This document shows positions 21,665-29,884 of a stretch of DNA of 64,000 nucleotides, in pieces (positions within the stretch are counted from its first letter, which is position 1; each line of letters starts with the position of its first letter). Both the position numbers and the translations under genes were made by a program. Source of the stretch: Thermococcus chitonophagus (GTDB taxonomy: Archaea; Methanobacteriota_B; Thermococci; Thermococcales; Thermococcaceae); assembly GCF_002214605.1 (NCBI RefSeq), contig NZ_CP015193.1:496001-560000 (forward strand), written 5' to 3'. Below the pieces are notes generated by a model, which ran no database searches, was not told the origin of the DNA, and was given only the letters and a program-made list of their open reading frames with translations.

Positions 21665-24538
21665 ATGGGAAGACCTTGGGAAGTTTATTCAGATGCATTC
21701 CTAGAAGTTGCTCCTTCAAGGATCCTTGGCTATCTATTGGGCCTCAATGACCTGCCAGAGGAGTGGAAGAAGCTTTCGAGCTATTCCCCTAAGGATTCTC
21801 GCACTTTAACCAAGTTCGTTCTCAAGCATCCAATAAGTACCAAAGAGAAGGAATTAGTGCACCTATCTAAGTTCTGGAGAAACTCCTCACAAAATGAAAA
21901 AGAGGAATTTTTGAATGCACTTAGGAAAGCTGAAGATGATGTTGTCAATAAGCTGAAAAACGCCGGTTCCATGGAGGAGTTCGCGAAGTTGTGGAATAAT
22001 CTGCCCAAGATGCTTAAAGATGCCTACGAGAAAGAACTGAAGCAACTAAACCTAACTCCCGAAATTGCGGGGGAACTAGTTAATCTCCCGGCAGATCCCT
22101 TTGTTCCAGACCATGACTGGCTCAGTAGACTTGACATCTACGCCCAGCTAAAGGCCGGAAATGGAGAGGCAACTCTAGTAAGGTTTAAACTCTCCCCCGT
22201 TCAGGGATTCATAGGCAACGCGAGAACCGAGAGGGATCTGTGGGCGGGCAGTCACATACTAAGCTTCCTCACGTACCTAGCTATATCCAGGCTCTGGAGG
22301 AAGTTTGGCCCAAATGCCATTATAGTTCCCCACCTTAGAGGCCAGCCGTTCTTTGAGCATGAGCTTAAGATACTGAAAGAGAGGGACAAGCTGGACATAG
22401 CTAACATGCCCAACAAAGTTCTCGCGATAGTCCCGGGAACCGTTGATGTTAACGAACTTGAAGAAGAAGTTAGGAACGAGATCAGGGGATTCCTTGAGAA
22501 GTTGTTCCAGGCAGCTTGGAGCTTTTATAAGCTCGGCGACATTTTCGAAGAGGATCCAGTTTATAATGAAACCGTTCGCAACTACTTCTCAATAACTGTT
22601 GAGGCGTTTCCGCTTTCTAAGACTCCTGGCATTGAAAGTGCTCTGAGGAAGTACCTAAGCATTGTCGGTGATAGTAATGAAATCCACTACTACTCTGAGG
22701 TTTTTGCAATTCTCGATCAGCTGACTGACTTTAAGTCTGTGGAGCACTTCCCGCCTGAGCAACCCAAGGGCTTTAAGTGCACACTCTGTGGAGAGAACTT
22801 GGCAGTGGGGGGCAGAGATGAAGAAGACAGCGTCAAACACAGCTGGAATACCCTGCGAAACAAGCTCAGAAGCAGGAGAATATATGATATCAAAGAAAAT
22901 GAGAGGCTATGTCCTCTATGCCTCGTTAAGAGGTTCTATCCGAGGTTCTATTCCCTCTGGAAGGCGGATTACTTGTGGGTGGAACAAACCGCAGAAGGCA
23001 TCTCTGAGAGAGTGGATGAGCGGAGCGATCAGCAGGGGCCAAAAGGCTTCATGTCAGTGAGCGAAGTTGCAATGAGGAGGGTTACGGAGAAATCTCTAGA
23101 CAGGTTCAATAAAGATGAGCTGTTCGTGACAAATGAGTCTGGATCAAAGGTCAGGCCTGTAACGTGGTATGATATTTTCCTCCACCAGCTCTTTTACACG
23201 GGCGCTAGAAGCGAGTGGAGGGGAGAAGTGAAGCCTCCGAAGTTCGGTGGGAGTACAAAACAAGAGTTCGAAGGCATACTTGCTCAGCTTGCAGGCTACT
23301 TAAGGCCCCTGTTCCAAGGGCTTGAGCCGGACTGTGAGGTTTTGTACAAGGATAACTTAAGAAGTGAGGATGCGGTTGCGAAGGTCTTTGGCGTTGATAG
23401 GGACTCGTTACCATCTGAAATTAACTTTGAGGACCTGAAAACTGGGGTATCTAAACTCGAAGATCTGGTAGGTGAGCCTCCCAAGTACTATGGCCTTCTT
23501 AAGATGGATGGAGACAACATGGGTAAACTCCTGAGCGGTACAAAGAGCGTTAAAGACGTTGGCGAATACACACTAGCTGGCGAGGGGCTGGGGGTTAAGA
23601 GGCCCTCAACGCCAACCGTTCACGTGGCAATAACCCGCTCCCTCAGCAACTTTGCGGTGAACCACGTTCCAAAGATATCAAAGGATTATGGTGCTGAGCT
23701 GCTGTATGCTGGTGGTGATGATGTCTTTGCCGTCGCTCCAACTGATACGGTGTTCTCACTAGCTTATGAAATCCAGAAGAAGTTCCGTGAGGACTGGAAT
23801 GGATTTGAGTACCTCCAAGGAAGCAGTAGGAGCATGAGCGCCGGGATTTTGATAACCTACTACAAGGAGCCTCTCTATATAGCGGTGAGAAAGGTTGCGG
23901 AGCTTGAGCATCTTGCAAAGGAGAGCGGTAGAAACGCAGTTGCAATAGGGTACAGGAAGCACAGCGGCACTTACTACTGGGTTGTAGCAAACTGGAGCGT
24001 TTTCTCTGGGGAACACTTGGAGAGTTTCCTTAAAGAAATGAGAAATGGCAAGATAAGCAGGAAGTTGCTTTATGAGCTGGACACTAAGGTATGGCCAAAC
24101 GATCCTCTGGCGGTTTTGAATTTAGTTAAATACGAAGTGTCGAGGCATTCAAGCTATAGAAAGGATGAAAAAGAAGCCCTGGTTGACAGGTTTGCTGAGT
24201 TTCTGTGGATCGTGAGGAACATAAGGGTAAGGATTGCAAGTGGGGAAGTTCCTGGGGTAGATGCGGGGGTAGTTAACGATCTCGTGGCTGAGGTTATAGT
24301 GGATGATCCTGAGAACCCCAACAACGATTCCTTTGAGAAAATAAAACAGGTAGCAGAATCCATATGGCAGAGACGCGATCCCGAAACTGCATGGTTCATT
24401 GAGTTGCAGAATAAATTGGCTCAGGAATTTAGTGAAAAGCAGGCCAAGATAATAGCCGGTCTAGTTTTGAAGAAGCAGGTTTGGGGAGCTTCGGTTCTCC
24501 TCAAGATCCTCCTAGAGGCGGGGTGGGCCTTATGGTGA
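21665..24538 (+). CDS. cmr2: Type III-B CRISPR large subunit Cmr2 (Cas10) with intact GGDD cyclase motif
   Basis: This protein of 957 residues is the signature subunit of the Cmr complex. When target RNA binds it makes cyclic oligoadenylates. The first palm domain contains SPVQGFIGNARTERDLW (about 177-193). A Cys4 zinc site is seen (CTLCGE near 376, then CPLC near 417). The second palm has KMDGDNMGK (about 613-621) and YAGGDDVFA with GGDD at 683-686, so cyclase activity is expected. In the N-terminal region (1-150), no His-Asp pair is found where active HD nuclease domains carry it; only KHP near 54-56 and PDHDW near 148-152 remain. The last 7 residues are encoded across the cmr3 start region. 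Confidence 0.95.
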   Translation: MGRPWEVYSDAFLEVAPSRILGYLLGLNDLPEEWKKLSSYSPKDSRTLTKFVLKHPISTKEKELVHLSKFWRNSSQNEKEEFLNALRKAEDDVVNKLKNAGSMEEFAKLWNNLPKMLKDAYEKELKQLNLTPEIAGELVNLPADPFVPDHDWLSRLDIYAQLKAGNGEATLVRFKLSPVQGFIGNARTERDLWAGSHILSFLTYLAISRLWRKFGPNAIIVPHLRGQPFFEHELKILKERDKLDIANMPNKVLAIVPGTVDVNELEEEVRNEIRGFLEKLFQAAWSFYKLGDIFEEDPVYNETVRNYFSITVEAFPLSKTPGIESALRKYLSIVGDSNEIHYYSEVFAILDQLTDFKSVEHFPPEQPKGFKCTLCGENLAVGGRDEEDSVKHSWNTLRNKLRSRRIYDIKENERLCPLCLVKRFYPRFYSLWKADYLWVEQTAEGISERVDERSDQQGPKGFMSVSEVAMRRVTEKSLDRFNKDELFVTNESGSKVRPVTWYDIFLHQLFYTGARSEWRGEVKPPKFGGSTKQEFEGILAQLAGYLRPLFQGLEPDCEVLYKDNLRSEDAVAKVFGVDRDSLPSEINFEDLKTGVSKLEDLVGEPPKYYGLLKMDGDNMGKLLSGTKSVKDVGEYTLAGEGLGVKRPSTPTVHVAITRSLSNFAVNHVPKISKDYGAELLYAGGDDVFAVAPTDTVFSLAYEIQKKFREDWNGFEYLQGSSRSMSAGILITYYKEPLYIAVRKVAELEHLAKESGRNAVAIGYRKHSGTYYWVVANWSVFSGEHLESFLKEMRNGKISRKLLYELDTKVWPNDPLAVLNLVKYEVSRHSSYRKDEKEALVDRFAEFLWIVRNIRVRIASGEVPGVDAGVVNDLVAEVIVDDPENPNNDSFEKIKQVAESIWQRRDPETAWFIELQNKLAQEFSEKQAKIIAGLVLKKQVWGASVLLKILLEAGWALW

Positions 24539-25539
24539 TGGAGATCTTCCCAAATGACGTTCTAATGTTTAGGGAAAGCAGGGAGTTTTCCGCCGGCGAG
24601 TACCATGTTGCCGTGACTAGAGAACCACTACCTCACACGATAGCGGGGGCAATTATGGCAAACCTCTACCTGAAAGGAGGAGTTGACTTAATAAACTACA
24701 ACAGTGATTTAAAACGGTGGAAGCCTGGGTTCTCAATTCTCGGTGTTTTCTTCGCTAAAGGCGGTAAACCACTATTTCCTCTTCCCAAAGATCTTGTAGC
24801 TATTGATAACGGCGTAGTTTATCCCCTCAGGCCCAGGGAAGTTTTGGGCAGAGTTATAGTAGTTGCCAAAAGTGAAGGTAATGAAACCCTCAGATTTAAG
24901 CCCGCCGGAGGCTTTCTAACGTTAGATGCCCTTACCCGCTACCTAGCTGGGGGTAGTGGGCCATTTAATCCCGTACCTACTGGGGATGTATACGTATTGG
25001 AGGAGCGCGTAGGCATTGGCATCGATAGGGACAGGAGGGTTGTGGTGGAGGGCCTGCTGTACCGTACTGTAAACCTGAGGGTCAGGGAGGGAGTCTCGCT
25101 CAAAGTGTACTTTGAAAGGGGTGAAGACAAAGTTAAGGGGATCATCGAGGAGAAAGGCATGCTTAGGCTGGGAGGTGAGTCCAGGTTTGCCACGTACAGG
25201 TTCAACGGAGATGAGTTTCCGGTGAAAGTTAATGATAGGGAGAGTCGTCTTATCCGCCTGTACTTTGCGACACCTTTAATTCCCGGAGGTGGCATTAGGG
25301 AAGTTTTAAAGGAACTGAAAATCAAGGGAAGAATTCTGAAAATATTTACGGGAAGGAAAATTGCCGTAACCGGCTGGGACATGAAGGCTAAAATGCCCAA
25401 AGAGACTCTCTACGCGTATCCACCTGGAACCGTGGTCTGGGTTGAGGCTGATGAACCCGTTAAGATTGGAAAGCCACTGAAGGCAGGCCTCATGAAGGAG
25501 TTTGGTTACGGACTAGTTCTTCCAGGGGTGATGGGGTAA
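24538..25539 (+). CDS. cmr3: Type III-B CRISPR protein Cmr3 (RAMP)
   Basis: This protein of about 333 residues is a Cas5-like RAMP that pairs with Cmr2 and holds the 5' repeat tag of the crRNA. Family features include the start MEIFPNDVLMFRESREFSAG, the HTIAGAIMANLYLKG segment near residue 40 and the C-terminal glycine-rich KEFGYGLVLPGV. I chose the ATG overlapping the cmr2 stop (TGATG); an ATG 6 nt earlier is also possible, and an open frame further upstream lies inside cmr2. Its stop overlaps the start of the next gene by 1 nt. Confidence 0.92.
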   Translation: MEIFPNDVLMFRESREFSAGEYHVAVTREPLPHTIAGAIMANLYLKGGVDLINYNSDLKRWKPGFSILGVFFAKGGKPLFPLPKDLVAIDNGVVYPLRPREVLGRVIVVAKSEGNETLRFKPAGGFLTLDALTRYLAGGSGPFNPVPTGDVYVLEERVGIGIDRDRRVVVEGLLYRTVNLRVREGVSLKVYFERGEDKVKGIIEEKGMLRLGGESRFATYRFNGDEFPVKVNDRESRLIRLYFATPLIPGGGIREVLKELKIKGRILKIFTGRKIAVTGWDMKAKMPKETLYAYPPGTVVWVEADEPVKIGKPLKAGLMKEFGYGLVLPGVMG

Positions 25540-26528
25540 TGGGCGTGTACCATATTTCTGGCCTGGGCCTTAGCCCGGGAGCCCTAACAATGCCCCTTAC
25601 GTGTGTGTACATCCTCCAGGTGGCGGCAAGGTTTGGGCATGAGGAGGCAAGAAAGTTCTTTGAGCTCTCCGGAGAGGCCCCCAGAAAGGGGAGCTATGAG
25701 AAGCACAAGGGTGAGCCTGAGGCTATAATAGTTCTGGACTCTAAGGAGGCCATAGAAGGTGGGCTACCCCTTAGGTACGAATCTCGCTGGTTCAAGATGC
25801 AGTCTAATGGTAAGGAGCCGATTGAAAGGCCTATCGTGAAGTACATATGCAAGCTTCTCTCGCACCTAAACGGCATCCTGGAGAAGGAAGGACTTGACGC
25901 TATAAGTCTCCCTAAGTACCTATATTTAGTTACCGTTGACTATCAGGACTTTGAGAATGCTTTAGATACTGCCGGAGCTCTGCTCCTTGGATTTGAGAGG
26001 AAAGAGGTGTGGGTTAACCTGATCGGAGGCTCGAACCAGCTAAACTTAGCTTTGATGATAGCCGGTGATTACACGATGATTCCAGCCAGATACTATTATG
26101 TCTTTCAAAATTCGAGCAGGCTGGAACCAGAGTGGCTAGATAAGCTCCCCAGGAAAAGAGAAGACTTCATGAGGTCTGCAGATATAATACTGAATCGTTG
26201 GTACGATCTGCCTCCCCTAAACCTGGGCTACGGGGATATTCTGAGGAGGTTAATTGATGAATTTAGCTACAGGCAGGTAATCTCGAGAAGCGAGCTGGAG
26301 CAGATAATAGCGGACGCTGGTTATGGGAGGCCCAGCGAATTCATTCCAAAGCTCATCAGCACCAGATACATTGTTCCCCTTGGAAAAGACGTCTTCGGTG
26401 CAGGAGGAATGCTTGAACGTGTGAAAACGCTGTTTGAAAAAATCGAGGAACACAGGAAGAATCTGAGAAATATGGACATCAGGAGGTACCTCGGAGATAA
26501 AATGAAGGAGGTTGAGTTCTCATGCTGA
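25539..26528 (+). CDS. CARF-domain protein with probable winged helix, CRISPR accessory
   Basis: This protein of 329 residues sits between cmr3 and csx3. The N-terminal region (about 1-185) fits a CARF domain: an opening beta strand with GLGLSPGAL, and later VWVNLIGGSNQLNLALMIAG, where the glycine-rich GGSNQ is the usual ligand-binding loop for cyclic oligoadenylates. The C-terminal half (about 220-290) resembles a winged helix (ISRSELEQIIADAGYGRPSE, then a wing-like IVPLGKDVFGAGG). No HEPN R-x4-6-H motif is found, so it is unlikely to be a standard Csx1/Csm6 RNase. It may be a ligand-controlled DNA-binding regulator, as in Csa3, or an uncharacterised effector. The ATG overlaps the cmr3 stop. 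Confidence 0.7.
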   Translation: MGVYHISGLGLSPGALTMPLTCVYILQVAARFGHEEARKFFELSGEAPRKGSYEKHKGEPEAIIVLDSKEAIEGGLPLRYESRWFKMQSNGKEPIERPIVKYICKLLSHLNGILEKEGLDAISLPKYLYLVTVDYQDFENALDTAGALLLGFERKEVWVNLIGGSNQLNLALMIAGDYTMIPARYYYVFQNSSRLEPEWLDKLPRKREDFMRSADIILNRWYDLPPLNLGYGDILRRLIDEFSYRQVISRSELEQIIADAGYGRPSEFIPKLISTRYIVPLGKDVFGAGGMLERVKTLFEKIEEHRKNLRNMDIRRYLGDKMKEVEFSC

Positions 26529-26821
26529 AATTTAAAACAGTTGAGCTTGAAGAATTCACTGTAGTTCATTTTGAAATAGATGGGATTCTTGAGCCTAAGG
26601 AGCTGAAGTCTCTTAATCCACCAAAAGTTAAGGCAAATAAGGGAGTAGTTCTCAGCGGAAGGGGCCCAATATGGCTCTACGCCTTTCTCGTTCACCACTA
26701 TCATCCGGTCGCTTGGGTCGGTACTTATGACCCCAGGATTGGAGTCGTAGTTGTTGAATCACATGTTCCTGGAGTTGAGCCTGGTGACGTTTATCAACTC
26801 AACATAGAGGAGGTGCTCTAG
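26522..26821 (+). CDS. csx3: Csx3/Crn3 ring nuclease
   Basis: This protein of 99 residues has the full length of the Csx3 family. Conserved features are LSGRGPIWLYAFLVHHYHP and AWVGTYDPRIGVVVV. His61, Asp70 and Arg72 correspond in position to the catalytic residues reported for Archaeoglobus Csx3 (His60, Asp69, Arg71). The family was described as a cyclic tetra-adenylate ring nuclease (Crn3) that switches off the type III signal. It overlaps the CARF gene by 7 nt and ends just before the cmr4 ATG, so it is expressed with the complex. Confidence 0.85.
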   Translation: MLKFKTVELEEFTVVHFEIDGILEPKELKSLNPPKVKANKGVVLSGRGPIWLYAFLVHHYHPVAWVGTYDPRIGVVVVESHVPGVEPGDVYQLNIEEVL

Positions 26822-27706
26822 ATGTATAAGGAGGCGTTGGTTCTCGGGTTGTATTCCATAACTCCTGTCCACGCAGGAAGTGGGGCCGAGCTGAGTGTTA
26901 TTGATCTGCCAATTCAGAGGGAGCGCCACACCGGCTTCCCAACCATATGGGGCCAAAGCCTTAAGGGAGTGTTGAGGAATGCATTTGAGAAGGAGGACAA
27001 GGATAAAGGAGTGATATACTCTATTTTTGGACCAGACACGGAGAGAGCAAGTGAACACGCAGGTGCAATTTCAGTAGGAGATGCGAGGATACTGCTATTC
27101 CCGGTGAGGAGTGCTAGGGGTGTCTTTGCCTATGTTACATGTCCTATGGTTCTGGAGAGGTTTAAGAGGGACATGGAATTTGCTGGGAGGAGTGATATTG
27201 CAAGCTTTAACATTCCTGAGGTTGTTAAAGATGGGAAAGCGTTGGTACATAAAGACTCGATACTCACAATAAACAGGAACAATAAAGCTTTAGTCGTGTT
27301 AGAAGATCTCCTCTTGACTGCTGAAGAGAATGACTTCTCACAGATTATCGATGCAATAAAGAAAATTGTTCCAGACGGCGTAGATGATCTGGGGAAGAGG
27401 CTTGTCATAGTTAGCAACAACGTATTCAGTGCCTTTGTTAAGTTCTCCACGGAGATAGTCGCTAGAATAGCCATAGACCAAAGCAGAGGTACAGTTAAGG
27501 AGGGTGGCCTTTGGTACGAGGAGTTTTTACCTGCGGATACCCTTCTATACTCGATAATAGCAATATCCGAGCCTAAAGGAGGCTCATTAAAGGATGCTGG
27601 GATGGTTAAGAGGGAACTCCAGAGCTTCTTGGATAGCAAGAAGTACCTTCAGGTTGGTGGGGATGAGACCGTCGGAAAGGGCTTTGTAAAAGTAAAGGTT
27701 CTCTGA
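26822..27706 (+). CDS. cmr4: Type III-B CRISPR protein Cmr4 (RNA-cleaving RAMP)
   Basis: This protein of 294 residues is a Cas7-like backbone subunit present in several copies, which cuts the target RNA every 6 nt. The N-terminus HAGSGAELSVIDLPIQRERH matches the Cmr4 signature; Asp28 corresponds to the catalytic aspartate reported for P. furiosus Cmr4 (Asp26). The next segment WGQSLKGVLRNAFE is the usual RAMP contact. The C-terminus has the glycine-rich LQVGGDETVGKGFVK. It starts directly after the csx3 stop. Confidence 0.94.
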   Translation: MYKEALVLGLYSITPVHAGSGAELSVIDLPIQRERHTGFPTIWGQSLKGVLRNAFEKEDKDKGVIYSIFGPDTERASEHAGAISVGDARILLFPVRSARGVFAYVTCPMVLERFKRDMEFAGRSDIASFNIPEVVKDGKALVHKDSILTINRNNKALVVLEDLLLTAEENDFSQIIDAIKKIVPDGVDDLGKRLVIVSNNVFSAFVKFSTEIVARIAIDQSRGTVKEGGLWYEEFLPADTLLYSIIAISEPKGGSLKDAGMVKRELQSFLDSKKYLQVGGDETVGKGFVKVKVL

Positions 27707-27716
27707 GGTGGTGTCC

Positions 27717-28154
27717 ATGGACATCAGAACGCTTGAGCAGAAGAGGGCAGAGTTTGCTTACAATAAAGTCCTTGAGGTAAGGGGAACGAGCGAGGAGATT
27801 CAGAAGAAGTATAGGTCTTACGTTAGAAGCGCGCCTACCCTGATACTAACCAATGGCTTGGGCCAAACCTTAGCATTCTATCTTTCGAAAATTGGGAATT
27901 CTAATGGGGACTATGAAGAAATAAATCTTAACGACTTAAAAAAGGCTGACCAGAAGGCCTATGCCTACCTCTACAAGCACATAGCGGAGTGGCTTGATGA
28001 GAAAATAATTCACAGCAAGAACCCTATTGAATACTATACCAGAGCAAGCTCGACAGAAGTTTTAACGCTAACTGAGGAAGTCATTGCCCTCCTCAAGTGG
28101 ATGAGGCGTTTCGCTGATGCCATGCTTAAAGGGGACGAGCGAGGTGAGGAATAG
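27717..28154 (+). CDS. cmr5: Type III-B CRISPR protein Cmr5
   Basis: This protein of 145 residues is the small all-helical subunit of the Cmr complex. Family features include RTLEQKRAEFAYNKVLEV, YVRSAPTLILTNGLGQTLAF and the C-terminal LLKWMRRFADAML. I chose the ATG at 27717, preceded by GAGGTGG; an in-frame GTG at 27708 is less likely. The end overlaps the GTG of cmr6 by 1 nt. Confidence 0.92.
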   Translation: MDIRTLEQKRAEFAYNKVLEVRGTSEEIQKKYRSYVRSAPTLILTNGLGQTLAFYLSKIGNSNGDYEEINLNDLKKADQKAYAYLYKHIAEWLDEKIIHSKNPIEYYTRASSTEVLTLTEEVIALLKWMRRFADAMLKGDERGEE

Positions 28155-29161
28155 TGGCTCCACTGTACTTCCTCTCCAGGGATCTCCTTTCAGTCCTTAG
28201 GGACAGGGATGGCAAAATCACACTGCGAACTGTAGACAATCTCTCCCTCCTTCTCAACAAATTTGCCCCCTTTTTAGAGGAGAATGGACTAAAAACTGGA
28301 GGAAAAGCCTTGAAGAGGGTGCTTAAGAAGATAGTAATTCCGAAATACTTGGTCAGAACTTACAGAGATTTTTACAAAAGGTACAAAGATGAGTTTTTGG
28401 AGTCGATTGACGCTAAATGGGGAATTTTAGCAACTAAGTCAAGGCTGGTCGTTGGCCTAGGAGATGAGAGCATCTATGAAACGAGCATAAGGCTCCTGAG
28501 AAACTACGGCGTTCCATACATTCCTGGATCGGCAATAAAAGGCGTAACAAGGGCTTGGTCAATTGAAATGCTGGCAGAATTACTTGAAGGTGCTGATGGA
28601 TTTAGTAAGGATTTCTTTGAGAGGGCAGGGGAAGTTCAGGAATTGCTCTCTAAGGGGGACGCAGATGGATTTCCTGGTAAAGTCAAAGTGCCCAGTCACG
28701 CAAGTGGAGAACTTAATGAATTTCTTTGTGCTTTTGGTGTCTGTAATGATTCTGAGAGCGATGTTAATCTCAGGGGAATAGTTAGGGATATCATTGATAT
28801 ATTTGGGACCCAGGACAAGGAAGGTAGTATCGTGTTCTTTGATGCCTTGCTAGTTCCAAGAGAAGACGAAGGGCCAATGGATGTATTTGAGTGGGACATA
28901 ATGAATCCCCACTATGGGCCATATTATCAGCAGGATAACAAGCCTCCAGGAGATTGGTATAATCCTGTTCCCGTGATATTCCTTACAGTGAAGAGTGGAG
29001 TTCAGTTCTTGTTTGCCGTTGCACAGTCATCAACAGCCGAGAAGAATCTCACTGAAGTTGCGTGGGAGTTAATGGTTGGAGCACTAAAGCATCATGGTGT
29101 TGGTGCAAAAACTAGCCTTGGATACGGTCGTTTTGAGGAGAAAAGTAAACAAAACCAGTGA
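28154..29161 (+). CDS. cmr6: Type III-B CRISPR protein Cmr6 (RAMP)
   Basis: This protein of 335 residues starts at GTG overlapping the cmr5 stop. It is a Cas7-like subunit at the 3' end of the backbone. Features include YETSIRLLRNYGVPYIPGSA followed by IKGVTRAW (RAMP signature), then DIFGTQDKEGSIVFFDAL, and the C-terminal glycine-rich HGVGAKTSLGYGRFE. It is the last gene of the operon; no cas6, cas1 or cas2 follows. Confidence 0.93.
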   Translation: MAPLYFLSRDLLSVLRDRDGKITLRTVDNLSLLLNKFAPFLEENGLKTGGKALKRVLKKIVIPKYLVRTYRDFYKRYKDEFLESIDAKWGILATKSRLVVGLGDESIYETSIRLLRNYGVPYIPGSAIKGVTRAWSIEMLAELLEGADGFSKDFFERAGEVQELLSKGDADGFPGKVKVPSHASGELNEFLCAFGVCNDSESDVNLRGIVRDIIDIFGTQDKEGSIVFFDALLVPREDEGPMDVFEWDIMNPHYGPYYQQDNKPPGDWYNPVPVIFLTVKSGVQFLFAVAQSSTAEKNLTEVAWELMVGALKHHGVGAKTSLGYGRFEEKSKQNQ

Positions 29162-29662
29162 TCTTTTAGTTCAGTTTGGTGCCTCATTAGTCGAGATTAT
29201 TCATTTTTTCAATTTTCCTTGGGACCTTCAGAAAATTTCTATTTCTCTTGGAGTTCCCAAGCTCTTCTCTCAATTATTATCACTTCCCACAATGCCTAAC
29301 TCCACGACTGTTCAGAGGAAAGTTCTTAGAGAAATAGGGAACTCTATCCTGAGCACATAGGAAAAGTTTTTGCGCAAGAACACGACAGAAGAAACGATAC
29401 CATAATTTTTCGCTTAAATTTTATTCTATTCCGAAGGCGTGGGATAGGCCTTCTGAATAAAGTCAAAGTGTTTGTCGCGAGTCAAAGACGAAAAATTGTT
29501 CGAATTTGGAACTTAGGAAATGAGTCACGGGACATAAAAGTGGTCTCGTGACCCCTTATGAAGAAGTGCTAGAAAAGGAGTTCCTAGCCAACAGCTTGAG
29601 GTCTTCATGGAATTGTTTAGTGGAGCAATGGGAGTAGTATTTAGATGAATTGTGATGTTGGG
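29162..29662. other. Long gap after cmr6 with no confirmed gene
   Basis: The 501-nt gap shows no CRISPR repeats and no coding frame with ribosome binding site. An unbroken plus frame (about 29165-29357, in frame with a start inside cmr6) gives about 65 protein-like residues, including HFFNFPWDLQKISISLGVPK and TTVQRKVLREIGNSIL, which may be debris of a mobile or transferred gene. Two inverted repeats lie further on, one around 29433-29455 (gaaggc ... gccttc) and a stronger one at 29524-29552. Confidence 0.4.
29524..29552. repeat. Inverted repeat able to form a 10-bp hairpin
   Basis: The arms GTCACGGGAC and GTCTCGTGAC are separated by 9 nt (ATAAAAGTG); one position pairs as a wobble or mismatch. 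The arms are G+C-rich in an otherwise A+T-rich gap, so the structure may form in RNA at high temperature. Function unknown; it may end a transcript or belong to a small RNA. Confidence 0.5.
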
Positions 29663-29738
29663 TGGTAGCCCCGCCGGGATTCGAACCCGGGTCGCGGGAT
29701 CCAAAGTCCCGCATGCTTGGCCGCTACACCACGGGGCT
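29663..29738 (-). tRNA. tRNA-Gln (anticodon TTG), CCA encoded
   Basis: The minus strand folds into a complete cloverleaf of 76 nt including the encoded CCA. The acceptor 5' strand is AGCCCCG and the 3' strand CGGGGCT with discriminator A. The anticodon stem-loop is CGGGA-CTTTGGA-TCCCG, with anticodon TTG reading CAA. The T arm has CCCGG-GTTCGAAT-CCCGG. A box A-like AAGTTTAAAAGG lies about 30 nt upstream on the same strand. Confidence 0.95.
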
Positions 29739-29837
29739 ACTCCCAATCTAAACCTCCCACATTGCCTTTTAAACTTAATCTTTTCCAAATTGGAATAATT
29801 ATTGCCAATAAATGATATAATAGTATTTAATTAATCA

Positions 29838-29855
29838 CGATAAATTTAAATTCCC
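29838..29855 (+). promoter_or_regulatory. Probable promoter of the stomatin-NfeD operon
   Basis: The segment cgataaatttaaattccc lies 30-45 nt before the stomatin ATG, with GGTGA about 10 nt before the start codon. Position and composition fit a Thermococcales TATA box. Confidence 0.5.
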
Positions 29856-29884
29856 TCGGGGATACTTTAACTGGTGACTCCTCT

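Noticed and set aside
25539-26528. Possibility that the CARF protein is a standard Csx1 RNase
   Set aside because: No R-x4-6-H HEPN motif was found, and the C-terminal half reads more like a winged helix; kept as uncertain rather than named csx1.
29094-29360. Plus-strand 88-codon frame after cmr6
   Set aside because: It starts within cmr6 and lacks its own start signal; the last 65 codons look somewhat protein-like but match nothing I know.
20183-29660. Search for a CRISPR array next to the cmr genes
   Set aside because: No repeated 28-37-nt units were seen in either gap.
29525-29788. Minus-strand 87-codon open frame
   Set aside because: Most of it is the tRNA-Gln gene read as protein; no ribosome binding site or family match.
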